Assembly: GCA_020439285.1 (NCBI GenBank)
Contig: JAGQSZ010000003.1
Coordinates: 10,021 to 50,259 of the forward strand
Direction: 5' to 3'
DNA: 40,239 nt
DNA from: Microthrixaceae bacterium
Lineage (GTDB): Bacteria; Actinomycetota; Acidimicrobiia; Acidimicrobiales; Microtrichaceae
This document shows, piece after piece, positions 1 through 7,207 of this stretch. The first letter of the stretch is position 1. Every line of letters begins with the position of its first letter. A program made the position numbers and the translations under genes. The notes under the pieces are model-generated. The model saw only the letters and a list, made by a program, of their open reading frames with translations. It was not told the origin of the DNA and did not search any database.

Positions 1-58
1 TCTCCACAATTCCAAGGGATGCCGAGAGCGAAGTCCTGCATCCGAAGGAGTCATGCCA

Positions 59-910
59 ATGACCGAGATCACAAGGCTTGCGGCCACAGACGCTCAAAGT
101 CTTCCTGAAGTCCTGAATCGCGATGGTGTCGTGATCGTCGAAGGACTGCTGGATGAGGATCTGTTGGCACGGTTCAACGCAGAACTGGACGGATTGTTGG
201 ACCAGGCTGCGCTCGGAAAGGACCAGAAGTTCATCAACGATGGCGTTGCATGGTTCTTCGGGGACAAGACGCGACACGTGACCGGCTTGGCCAGCAAGTC
301 ACGGATCTTCGCTGAAGAAATCCGGACGCTGCCGCCGTACATGGCAGCGTGCGACGCAATCCTGGGCCCGAACTGTTCCGACTACTCGTTGAACTTGGCC
401 CACGTCCTAGACCGTGGGCCCGGTGGTGACCAGCAGATGATCCACCGTGATGAGGATGTATGGATCCACTTTCCCCAGCCCCATCCCGAGATCGAACTCG
501 CATCGGTGATCGCTCTGATCGACTTCACCGCCGAGAACGGGGCGACCAGGGTCGTCCCGGGTAGCCATCTTTGGGATCGGGACCGTCAGGCGACCGATGA
601 CGACCTGGTACCAGCAGTGATGGACGCCGGTTCAGCCGTGGTGTACCTGGGCTCCACATTGCATGCCGGTGGCGGCAACACAACCGACATTTGGCGGCGA
701 GCGATGCACGTCAGCTACTGCCTTGGTTGGCTTCGAGCGGAGGAGAACCCGTTCCTGACCACACCCATGGACATGGTCCGCAGTCTCCCCCGCCGCAACC
801 AGCAGCTGTTGGGTTTCGGAGCCCACGACGCCATCGACGTCGGCGGCGGCTATCTGGGGGTCATCGAGTTGCAAGACCCCGTGGAACTTCTGGCGAACGG
901 CGTCCTGTAG
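59..910 (+). CDS. Phytanoyl-CoA dioxygenase (PhyH) family protein
   Basis: Predicted non-haem Fe(II)/2-oxoglutarate-dependent oxygenase. Counting from the upstream ATG at 53, the iron ligands are visible as HRD (H131, D133) and a distal His (H204) in the STLHAGG segment. R215/R216 is placed to bind the 2-oxoglutarate carboxylate, and the NGATRVVPGSH motif (162-172) is typical of PhyH proteins. Length (283 aa) fits the family. I prefer the ATG at 59 over that at 53, because the GAAGGAG ribosome site at 44-50 is 8 nt from the former and only 2 nt from the latter. The substrate cannot be read from sequence: members hydroxylate phytanoyl-CoA, ectoine and many secondary metabolites. It stands alone; the next gene is convergent. 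Confidence 0.9.
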   Translation: MTEITRLAATDAQSLPEVLNRDGVVIVEGLLDEDLLARFNAELDGLLDQAALGKDQKFINDGVAWFFGDKTRHVTGLASKSRIFAEEIRTLPPYMAACDAILGPNCSDYSLNLAHVLDRGPGGDQQMIHRDEDVWIHFPQPHPEIELASVIALIDFTAENGATRVVPGSHLWDRDRQATDDDLVPAVMDAGSAVVYLGSTLHAGGGNTTDIWRRAMHVSYCLGWLRAEENPFLTTPMDMVRSLPRRNQQLLGFGAHDAIDVGGGYLGVIELQDPVELLANGVL

Positions 911-1034
911 ACAAGCGAACGGCTGCTTTGTGCGTGCAAGCAGGTCTGATGGCCTGGACCGAAATGCTCACTTATTCAAGGTGGACATCCTCGAATGCAC
1001 CGGCGGCACCGTCCGAGCGGCGGCATGTCCCTGC

Positions 1035-1925
1035 CTAGATGAGGTGCCGCAGAGCGACCAGAGCCGCGCCCAACAGTGGTCCATCAGCACCGAGACCCAC
1101 CGGCACCACGCGGGCACCCTTGGCGAAAGGGATGGTCGCTACGCGAGCCAGCTCTGCGTTCGCTGCATCGATCAAGGTAGCGCCGTAGCCAAGTCCGACC
1201 GACCCGCCCACGCACGCCAGGCGCAGATCGCAGAGCACCACCGCGGATGCCACGGCTCTTCCCACCAACGTACCCACACGCCGACGTTCAGCCTCGTCGG
1301 CCTCTGCCGCGGGCCGACCTGTACGGGCAGCGATCGCCGATCCCGACGCCTCGGCCTCCAGGCACCCCCGTGACCCGCACGCGCACGGTCGACCGTCGGG
1401 CACCACCACCACGTGACCAAGGTGCCCGGCATTGTCTGTGCTCCCGTCGAGCAGGCGGCCGTCGACGACTATTCCTGCGCCCACGCCGGTCGACACCACC
1501 ATCGCCATGTAGTTGGGCTCGCCTCGCGCCGCGCCCATTCGGCCCTCAGCCAGCGCCAAGGCCTTGGCGTCGTTGTCGACCCAGGTGGGCAGGCCGGTAT
1601 GGGTGGCCAAGCGGTTACGCAATGGGAACTCCTGCCACTGGGTGATGTTCAGCGGTGTGACCGTGACTCCACCCGCGGCCATCGGCCCGCCACAGCCCAC
1701 GCCCACTGCCACCGGCTCGTCGCCGCCTGTGGAGCGATGGTTGGCCAAGACCTCGTCGATCAGGCCGGTGAGCTGGGAGAACAACGCCTCACCATCGGCT
1801 CCAACCGTGGGGCGTTGGGCGATACAACCGAGGTGGCCGGAGGCGTCAACCACCCCAGCGGCGAGCTTGGTGCCCCCGATGTCGATCGCCAACAGCGGGC
1901 CCGGTCCAAACGGGGGCTTGTCCAT
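1035..1925 (-). CDS. ROK family sugar kinase (glucokinase-like)
   Basis: Predicted cytoplasmic ATP-dependent hexose or amino-sugar kinase of the ROK family. Seen: the phosphate-binding DIGGTK motif near the N-terminus, the catalytic Asp in the WVDNDAKA segment, and the HLGH...CACGSRGCLE zinc/ROK signature followed by EASGSA. No N-terminal winged helix is present, so it is a kinase and not a ROK repressor. The open frame extends to 2060. The ATG at 1925 gives 296 aa with DIGGTK close to the start, as usual; the ATG at 1994 is an alternative. No strong ribosome site marks either. The preceding gene converges on it, so no operon context helps. Glucose is the commonest substrate of such proteins, but fructose, N-acetylglucosamine and N-acetylmannosamine are equally possible. 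Confidence 0.85.
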   Translation of the reverse strand: MDKPPFGPGPLLAIDIGGTKLAAGVVDASGHLGCIAQRPTVGADGEALFSQLTGLIDEVLANHRSTGGDEPVAVGVGCGGPMAAGGVTVTPLNITQWQEFPLRNRLATHTGLPTWVDNDAKALALAEGRMGAARGEPNYMAMVVSTGVGAGIVVDGRLLDGSTDNAGHLGHVVVVPDGRPCACGSRGCLEAEASGSAIAARTGRPAAEADEAERRRVGTLVGRAVASAVVLCDLRLACVGGSVGLGYGATLIDAANAELARVATIPFAKGARVVPVGLGADGPLLGAALVALRHLI

Positions 1926-2227
1926 CCCAGCACAGTAGGCGCTGGCTGACGGTGAGGCGCCTGTGACACCGAGCAGTTCCGCCCTCGATTTCATTAGAGC
2001 CCTGCGCACAATTGGATGATTGGTCCGAACGGGCTGCTGTTCAGCGACGGCGCCACCCACGGGGCCCAGGGGTATGGATCGGACCCGTGTTACATGGTCT
2101 GCAGCGCTCGGGAAACGGTGTTCTCTGTGCTCGGGACGGGGTGCATGTAGTCATCGACAACGGCCTGCTGATCACGGCGGTCGCCGTCACACCGGTCCAT
2201 AGAATGAGGGGTAAGAAGGGGGCAGCT

Positions 2228-2368
2228 ATGGCGAAGAAGCCGATACTTATCACCAGGTCATCCAAGAAGAGATGGGCTGATCTGACCGACGAAGAGGTCA
2301 AGGAGCTAGCCGCCAAGATCCACGAGAAGATGGTCAAGCAGATCCCGAGGGAACCGAAGACCGACTGA
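2228..2368 (+). CDS. Small conserved-looking hypothetical protein, 46 aa
   Basis: A short basic protein starting MAKKPILITR and rich in Lys/Glu, probably mostly helical after residue 16 (WADLTDEEVKELAAK). A G-rich stretch (AAGGGGGC) lies just before the ATG and can serve as ribosome site. The frame is open further upstream to 2012, but that extension has no protein-like composition. I do not recognise a family. It stands between the ROK kinase (divergent) and a broken nuclease gene, so it may belong to the accessory patch. Confidence 0.45.
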   Translation: MAKKPILITRSSKKRWADLTDEEVKELAAKIHEKMVKQIPREPKTD

Positions 2369-2478
2369 CATCGGGTAGCTGGTGCACCCATACGTGGGCG
2401 GGCTTCCACGGGAAGGTCGACGCTCGCGACCAGCCAGGTAGGACTGGGAAAATGGTCGCTGCTGTAGTCGAACCGTAA

Positions 2479-2865
2479 ATATGCAGATCACCCTCCGAGG
2501 CGCAGGTTGCTCTGAGCGAACACATCGACGAGGGTCGTCTATTCGAGGTGTTCCATGAGGCATTCTTCCGGGTTGATCCGTCTTCGGCGGAGAACTTCGA
2601 GGCAGTGTGAATGTGGGCAAACTGGCCTCGCCATCGTGGCCGGCCGGACACGGGTGTGGATCTTGTGGCGCTGGAACGGGGCACCGGGGAGACGATCAGG
2701 ATCCAATGCAAGTTCTATTCCACGGATCCGACTCTGTCGTGGTTACAGCATCTGGGGACCTTCATCGGCATGTTGGCCCGGGACGATTTCGACGAGAAAC
2801 TGATCGTCTCCACTCGGCAAGAGCATCTACAGCGGCTTGAATTGGGTCGAGATCCTCGTCCGTGA
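2479..2865 (+). pseudogene. Broken restriction-nuclease/helicase N-terminal fragment
   Basis: One reading frame from the TAA at 2476 to the TGA at 2863 encodes a fragment resembling the N-terminal Mrr/PD-(D/E)xK nuclease domain of large DEAD/DEAH helicases and type ISP-like restriction enzymes. Seen: FEVFHEAFFRVD, then DTGVDLVA followed by IQCKFY (the D...QxK nuclease core), then LIVST. An in-frame TGA at 2608-2610 interrupts it between NFEAV and MWANWP, where relatives tend to have Trp, so TGG-to-TGA is likely. No start codon with a ribosome site precedes it, and the frame loses similarity and stops after residue RDPRP. Helicase motifs are absent. I read it as a decayed defence-gene remnant. 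The family match is from memory of motif spacing. Confidence 0.6.
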
Positions 2866-3192
2866 TTGTTCAGCCAGTCCACGCAACCCCACGAATCCCC
2901 GAGTTCTAAGGACCGAATTCTGGATGGTTGCAGCGGCAGAAGTCTGATTCTGAACAGGTTGCAACCGCCCCAGGAAGTCAGGAGACTGGACCAACCGTCG
3001 CTCCCCACATGACCGATCAGGGCACAAACGCGCGTAGCGGTGTGCCATATATGCGCAACGCGACCATCCCTCCCACTCACCGCTGATGTCGCCGCACCCT
3101 GACATCTTCCTTGTAAGAGAAGCGCCCACTTGCTGGACTGACGATCGGGCCGTTGAACTTCAATGGTTCTGTGCAGGTGCGGCCGATCGCGA
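2866..3192. other. Gene-free stretch with tRNA-Val-derived repeat
   Basis: No protein-like frame is visible on either strand. The open frames that cross it are antisense shadows or have random composition. It contains the tRNA-Val anticodon-arm copy at 3101-3125, described separately. Confidence 0.5.
3101..3125. repeat. att-like copy of tRNA-Val anticodon arm
   Basis: Twenty-five bases that match 5137-5161, inside the intact tRNA-Val gene, at 24 positions and in the same orientation. The single difference is A for G at 3118, in the anticodon stem. Similarity falls off abruptly at both ends: the T arm and acceptor stem are not recognisable. Tyrosine-recombinase attachment cores often coincide with a tRNA anticodon arm, so this is a candidate att site remnant, with the partner inside the tRNA gene. 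Confidence 0.55.
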
Positions 3193-3513
3193 TCAGGCGA
3201 CTTGGACAGCATCCTTGAGCTTGGCCGGCACCTTCTCCGGGAACGAAACCACCAAGTGCCGATCGAGCGCAGTAGCAACCCGTGCGAGGGTATCAATCCG
3301 GTTCCGCGCTCCACCACCTTCTTCAAGACGGGAGATCACAGATTGAGTCGTGCCCATACGTTCGGCGAGCTCACGCTGACTGAGACCAGCCTCGGTGCGC
3401 AGGTCATAGATAAGTTGGCCAAGAGCTAGGTCCTGCTCCACCCCGGCCCGAATGCTTGAGTCGGGACCAGGCCGCCTCTTCTTGATGTCGTCCCAACGGG
3501 AATAGTTGGCCAT
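3193..3513 (-). CDS. HigA-like XRE antitoxin
   Basis: DNA-binding antitoxin of the XRE/HigA type, 106 aa. The helix-turn-helix is seen as LSQRELAERMGTTQSVISRLEEGG in the middle of the protein, and the tail (HLVVSFPEK) is typical of antitoxins paired with RelE/HigB-like toxins. The AAAGGAG ribosome site abuts the first ATG at 3519 but is 6 nt from the ATG at 3513, so I chose 3513. The toxin gene lies immediately upstream with only a few bases between, giving the toxin-first order of HigBA systems. It probably represses its own operon by binding the palindromes at 3860-3897. Confidence 0.85.
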   Translation of the reverse strand: MANYSRWDDIKKRRPGPDSSIRAGVEQDLALGQLIYDLRTEAGLSQRELAERMGTTQSVISRLEEGGGARNRIDTLARVATALDRHLVVSFPEKVPAKLKDAVQVA

Positions 3514-3524
3514 CGCCATCTCCT

Positions 3525-3848
3525 TTAGGGGTACCGCTCGGCACAGACTTCAGCAGCCTGACGAGCTCGGGCAATCTCGTGACGTTCGTTGTTGCGCTGT
3601 TTACGGAACGTCGTCAACAAAATGATCCGGCCATCTCTCGTGAACCGATAGGTAATCCTCCGAGCCGTATCACCAAGTGTGAACCGCAACTCAAACAACC
3701 CATCGCCCAAGCTCCTCGACAGTGGCATTCGAGCCGACGAACCCAAGGTGAGCAAACGATCAATCACCACAACGATCCGGCCCCACTCAGAATCATCCAA
3801 TGAATCCATCCACTCGACGATCTCGTCATGGAGTTCCACCTCGACCAC
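3525..3848 (-). CDS. HigB/RelE-like toxin (Gp49 family)
   Basis: Predicted ribosome-dependent mRNA interferase of the RelE superfamily, 107 aa. Seen: the LSRSLGDGLFELRF and ARRITYRFTRDGRIILLTTFRKQR segments, which are diagnostic of phage-derived Gp49/HigB-like proteins, with the basic FRKQRN run near the C-terminus. It is first in the operon, ahead of its XRE antitoxin. The start is GTG at 3848 with no clear ribosome site, so the mRNA may be leaderless, or the in-frame GTG at 3839 may be used. Two nested inverted repeats lie just upstream. It sits inside the tRNA-Val-flanked segment, as accessory toxin-antitoxin modules often do. Confidence 0.85.
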   Translation of the reverse strand: MVEVELHDEIVEWMDSLDDSEWGRIVVVIDRLLTLGSSARMPLSRSLGDGLFELRFTLGDTARRITYRFTRDGRIILLTTFRKQRNNERHEIARARQAAEVCAERYP

Positions 3849-3859
3849 ACTATTACACT

Positions 3860-3897
3860 ATCGCATTAATGCGATGATCGCACAAGAGCGATCATCG
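3860..3897 (-). promoter_or_regulatory. Nested operator palindromes of HigBA operon
   Basis: Two perfect inverted repeats overlap directly upstream of the toxin start. One is the 16-nt palindrome ATCGCATTAATGCGAT at 3860-3875. The other is CGATGATCGC (3872-3881) paired with GCGATCATCG (3888-3897) around a 6-nt spacer. They share the GCGAT half-site. Placement 11-49 bases ahead of the toxin gene fits autoregulation by the HigA-like antitoxin; binding is inferred. Confidence 0.6.
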
Positions 3898-4018
3898 TCT
3901 ACGGACGGCCGAGCATCACGACACGAACCCATTCCCACATGGGATCTGTGCCCGAAACGGTTCCACACCAACTGTCAGTCACCGGAAATGCCGAAACCTC
4001 CGGTATCTCGGGGTCTCC

Positions 4019-4438
4019 GTGGTGGAGGTACTCGCGCTAGTAGCGAAGCACGAACTGCAAGCTGCCCTCGGGCAAGTCGGCGGCCGCGCCGCTGAGGACA
4101 AGCACATCCCGACCGTTCAGCGCCCACGCCATCAGCAGCGCGGGTTGGTGCCCGATCAGGTCGGCGAGGCCGTGGCCCAGTACCTCGATAGCGAGTCCAT
4201 CGATGCTCTCGCCCGGGTGTACGGAATCAGCCGCACGACGGTCATCAGCCACTTCGAACGCAATGGCGTCGAACGCCGGCGCAACCCGCGCAAGATGACC
4301 GCGGCCAAGGTAAAGGCGGCGACAGTTCGATACGCGACGGGCACCTCGCTGGCAGTCGTCGCGTCCGAGTTCGATATGTGTGACCGAACGCTCCGGAGCG
4401 AGTTGAAGAGCGCCAGCGTCGGTGTTCGCCAGCGATGA
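4019..4438 (+). CDS. Tandem helix-turn-helix protein, possible recombinase C-terminus remnant
   Basis: The C-terminal two-thirds holds two consecutive HTH units: residues about 44-90 (VAQYLDSESIDALARVYGISRT...) and 92-139 (TAAKVKAATVRYATG...MCDRTLRSEL). Such tandem Hin-like HTH tails are common at the C-terminus of actinobacterial serine recombinases, but also occur in short stand-alone DNA-binding proteins. No catalytic domain is present. The first 43 residues have no protein-like pattern, so the true start may be the GTG at 4148 (V44) and the gene may be a remnant. Its position within the tRNA-Val-bracketed segment fits either a mobile-element relic or cargo regulator. Confidence 0.5.
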   Translation: MVEVLALVAKHELQAALGQVGGRAAEDKHIPTVQRPRHQQRGLVPDQVGEAVAQYLDSESIDALARVYGISRTTVISHFERNGVERRRNPRKMTAAKVKAATVRYATGTSLAVVASEFDMCDRTLRSELKSASVGVRQR

Positions 4439-4507
4439 AGACACCCTGTCGGCGGGGTACGTCACCACTCCGAGCAGCAGGGACGCCACGCAGAATAGAG
4501 TCCTCAC

Positions 4508-4948
4508 ATGAAGATCCAACTGCAGGACCTCTATCACGGGGCGGCTCTCATGCAGGTCGTAGAGGACCCCAACTTCAAGGCGTTGAACAAGGCCTCGGAC
4601 GGCAAGTACGGGCATTACGTGCTCAACAGCGACACGCGACTCTTCGTGAAGTACACGACCGGAAGCGGGCCGGAGTTCAAGTTCAACCTCTCGCCCGACG
4701 ACCTCGACTCCATCAGGGCCGACGAGGACAAGGGCCACGCCGTCTTCCTGGTGCTGGTCTGTGGTGAGGAGTCGATCTGTCCGGTGCCAGCGAGTGAGCT
4801 GTGGAACGTGGTGGATCGCACCACGACCGCCCCGAAGCAGGTGTGGGTGACCTGGCCGAACGGTGGGTCAATGCGGTTCGGGTGTGGTTCCCATGAGATG
4901 ACGAAGACGATCCCGCACAACAGTTTCCCGAAGCAGGTCCTTAGCTAA
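4508..4948 (+). CDS. Conserved hypothetical protein, 146 aa
   Basis: Soluble protein starting MKIQLQDLYHGAALMQVVE, with no signal peptide or membrane segment. Visible blocks are a KYGHYVLNSDTRLFVKY strand-rich region, a VFLVLVCGEESICPVP block and a C-terminal IPHNSFPKQV end. The pattern looks like a real folded family that recurs in accessory regions, but I cannot assign a name or function. It follows the HTH ORF by about 70 nt and precedes the tRNA-Val terminator, so it is the last gene of the putative integrated segment. The ribosome site is weak. Confidence 0.6.
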   Translation: MKIQLQDLYHGAALMQVVEDPNFKALNKASDGKYGHYVLNSDTRLFVKYTTGSGPEFKFNLSPDDLDSIRADEDKGHAVFLVLVCGEESICPVPASELWNVVDRTTTAPKQVWVTWPNGGSMRFGCGSHEMTKTIPHNSFPKQVLS

Positions 4949-5072
4949 TCCCGGCTCAGGGCTGTGAGGTGCTCGTCCGACGCAGCAGCTTCAGAAGGAA
5001 CAACAGAGATTGAACCCAGGGAGGATCACTCTGGGCGTTCGGGAAGACTAGGGTCCCCGAACTCGCCTGCCA

Positions 5073-5107
5073 GAAAAAGGCAACCCCCCCGGTATTCCGG
5101 GGGTTGC
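5073..5107 (-). terminator. Rho-independent terminator of tRNA-Val
   Basis: Read on the minus strand, GCAACCCCCGG and its complement CCGGGGGTTGC form a GC-rich hairpin around a short loop, followed by CC and TTTTT. It begins 5 nt after the tRNA-Val 3' end. Confidence 0.85.
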
Positions 5108-5111
5108 GTGG

Positions 5112-5185
5112 TGGGCGCGGAGGGACTCGAACCCCCGACATCTTCCTTGTAAGGGAAGCGCTCTAGCCAACTGAGCTACGCGCCC
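5112..5185 (-). tRNA. tRNA-Val (anticodon TAC)
   Basis: A complete cloverleaf can be drawn. The acceptor is GGGCGCG/CGCGCCC plus discriminator A, the D stem GCTC/GAGC, the anticodon stem CTTCC/GGAAG with loop CTTACAA (anticodon TAC), and the T loop TTCGAGT. It is 74 nt and CCA is not encoded. Its anticodon arm (5137-5161) is repeated at 3101-3125, which suggests use as an integration site. A terminator follows directly. Confidence 0.95.
5137..5161. repeat. att-like core inside tRNA-Val (partner of 3101-3125)
   Basis: Anticodon arm of the intact tRNA-Val, present a second time at 3101-3125 with one mismatch and in direct orientation. The stem gives the inverted symmetry expected of a tyrosine-integrase core site. 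The distance between the two copies is about 2.0 kb. Confidence 0.55.
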
Positions 5186-5296
5186 GGAGCCGATGATGAT
5201 AGCGGGCCGCGCTCCCATGCTCACAAGACGGCAATATCGCCCTGAACAAATCTGAACATTGCTCACAGCCCCCTGTCGTCTGCCGACAGGAACTCC

Positions 5297-6700
5297 ATGA
5301 CCGACGAGATCACAGCGTCGCAGCACCTTCCGCGCAATCCACTCCCCCGTATCACCCGCAAAGTGTTCCGAGACCTGGCCATCTGGATGATGAGCTTCGG
5401 CCTCGTCATGGGCGTGATATTCCCATTCTTCGTCATCGCCTTGGGCGTGCCCTCTCACTACGTACTGTCCCCGCTGTTCTTCGCCGCGACAATCGGTGCA
5501 GGACTAGTTGTCGGGCTCAGCAACCAGTTCCTGTCGAGAGCAGTCGTTGGTTCCAGGCTCAGGTTCATGCGGGCACGCATGAACAAGGTCGAACAGAACC
5601 TCCGCGACGCGATCTACTCGGGCGAGGCATCGGCATGCACCCCGGAGTCGTGTTCGATCACTGTCGACTCCGACGACGAGATCGGGGCCGCTGCCGCATC
5701 GTTCAACCGCCTGGTTGAAGCACTCGCCGCCAGCCATCAGGTCACAGAACTCTCGAGGCGATTCGCAACGACGCTCTCGTCACACATCGAGTTGGGGCCA
5801 CTTACCGATGCTGTCCTTCGCGACCTTCAGAGCACGGGCGGATTCTCCGCTGCTGCGCTGTGCATCGTCCGCGACGGAAAGATGATGACGACCGCCTCCA
5901 ACGGGTTCACCGACTCGGCCCACCTTGCAGAATCCGAACCGGTGCTCCGCGCCTACAAGACGCTCGAATCCGTGCGTTTGGACATTCCGGATGACCTGAT
6001 GATCGACGGCGGTGTCGTTCCCTTCCGGCCTCGCACGGTGCTGGCCCTTCCCCTGCAACTGAGGCTGGTGCCGATCGGTGTGCTCGTCGTGGCCTCCACC
6101 GACGTGGTGACCGATGAGATGGAGAACCTCATCAATTTGTTGTTGCCGAATTTCACGGTCGCGCTCAACAACGCGCTCAGCCACGAACGGCTCCAGCGGG
6201 TGGCCGCCATGGACATGCTCACCGGCCTCTACAACCGCAGATTCGGCCTCGAGCGGCTAGGCGAGGACTTCGCAAGAGCAGTTCGTTCGCATGAACCCTT
6301 GGGGTTGGTTCTCTTTGACATCGATCACTTCAAGTCGATCAACGACACCTATGGCCACCAGGCTGGCGACCGGGTGATCAAGGGTGTCGCTGACGCAGCC
6401 CGGTCTGTCCTTCGAGAGGGCGACACCTTGATGCGCTACGGCGGTGAGGAGTTCTTGGCGGTCCTTCCGGGTGCCGGGCCTGACGACCTGACCGATCTCG
6501 GTGAACGGATTCGTCGAGCGGTCCAAGAGAACGCCATCACCCATGGCCACGACGAGTTGCAAGCGACGATCAGCCTGGGAGCGGTTTCGTTCCCGTCAAC
6601 AGAGGTCACCGACACCGAAGACCTGGTCCGCCACGCTGATGCTGCGATGTACGTAGCCAAATCCGCCGGTCGGAACCGACTCAACATGGCCGGCGTCTGA
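5297..6700 (+). CDS. Membrane diguanylate cyclase (HAMP-GAF-GGDEF)
   Basis: Makes cyclic di-GMP from two GTP at the inner face of the membrane. Two membrane segments (about 28-50 and 58-78) are followed by a HAMP-like linker (80-148, with SDDEIGAAAASFNRL). Then comes a GAF-like sensory region (about 150-295) and a GGDEF domain (300-467) opened by DMLTGLYNRR. The active loop is GGEEF (382-386), catalytically competent, and the RxxD inhibitory site is present as REGD (373-376), five residues before it, so product feedback is expected. A BldD-like protein with a c-di-GMP signature lies at the other end of the window. The start is supported by AGGA upstream. It is monocistronic, divergent from tRNA-Val. 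Confidence 0.93.
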   Translation: MTDEITASQHLPRNPLPRITRKVFRDLAIWMMSFGLVMGVIFPFFVIALGVPSHYVLSPLFFAATIGAGLVVGLSNQFLSRAVVGSRLRFMRARMNKVEQNLRDAIYSGEASACTPESCSITVDSDDEIGAAAASFNRLVEALAASHQVTELSRRFATTLSSHIELGPLTDAVLRDLQSTGGFSAAALCIVRDGKMMTTASNGFTDSAHLAESEPVLRAYKTLESVRLDIPDDLMIDGGVVPFRPRTVLALPLQLRLVPIGVLVVASTDVVTDEMENLINLLLPNFTVALNNALSHERLQRVAAMDMLTGLYNRRFGLERLGEDFARAVRSHEPLGLVLFDIDHFKSINDTYGHQAGDRVIKGVADAARSVLREGDTLMRYGGEEFLAVLPGAGPDDLTDLGERIRRAVQENAITHGHDELQATISLGAVSFPSTEVTDTEDLVRHADAAMYVAKSAGRNRLNMAGV

Positions 6701-6740
6701 CACAGGCGAACGAAACGCTGGGCCGCTAGCGGTCAGCTAC

Positions 6741-7160
6741 TCAATCAGCGGATGGTTCGATCAGTTCGAGCACACGATCTGGGGGTCGGGCTATAACGGC
6801 CTTGTCCCCCACTACGACGATCGGCCGCTCGATAAGGCTCGGGTTGGCCGCCAAGGCTTCGAGCACCTCTTCATCGGTCGCATCGTCGAGTTCGAGTTCG
6901 CCCCAGAGCACCTCACCGGTTCGGGCCATCACCCGCGGGTTCGTGGCACCGAGCATCGCCTGAACCCGCTGTAGGTCCGCCACACTCGGCGGTTCGAGTT
7001 GATAGTCGACATAGCTCGCATCGACACCACGCTCAGCCAGGATTGACTGCGTCGTCCGACACTTGGAACACGCAGGATTGAACCACACCACGGGCTCGAT
7101 TCCGCCCGCCATCTTTGCGTTCAGCTCGTCGTCGATGTTGAAGCGATCAGAATTCGTCAT
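6741..7160 (-). CDS. ArsC/YfgD-like arsenate reductase family protein
   Basis: Thioredoxin-fold protein of the glutaredoxin-dependent ArsC family. The catalytic Cys lies in NPACSKCRTT, and the later NPSLIERPIVV segment carries the conserved Arg-Pro that shapes the oxyanion site. Length is 139 aa from the first ATG; an in-frame ATG at 7112 (MAGGIEP) would give 123 aa, closer to the core family. No arsenite pump or ArsR lies near, so a true arsenic role is unproven, and YfgD-like relatives have unknown substrates. It is followed after 47 nt on the upstream side by an inositol-monophosphatase-like gene on the same strand, possibly co-transcribed. Confidence 0.8.
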   Translation of the reverse strand: MTNSDRFNIDDELNAKMAGGIEPVVWFNPACSKCRTTQSILAERGVDASYVDYQLEPPSVADLQRVQAMLGATNPRVMARTGEVLWGELELDDATDEEVLEALAANPSLIERPIVVVGDKAVIARPPDRVLELIEPSAD

Positions 7161-7207
7161 CGACCAATCCTCGAAGCTCGACCGGAAATTTGCAAGGCAC
7201 CCGGTTT

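Noticed and set aside
1413-1949. Plus-strand frames across the ROK kinase
   Set aside because: Antisense shadows of a gene with clear motifs; no family-like residues.
2715-3326. Long minus-strand open frame (203 aa) across the gene-poor stretch
   Set aside because: Composition is Arg/Ser/Trp-rich without any family pattern; it overlaps the nuclease relic and the antitoxin in antisense and has no ribosome site.
4037-4738. Minus-strand open frame of 233 aa ending in a protein-like ALNGRDVLVLSGAAADLPEGS segment
   Set aside because: Most of it is plainly antisense of the HTH and 146-aa genes. The C-terminal 30 residues look natural but are too short to call a separate relic.
6720-6740. GCCGCTAGCGGT palindrome between convergent cyclase and ArsC-like genes
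   Set aside because: The stem is short and there is no T-run, so it is too weak to call a terminator.
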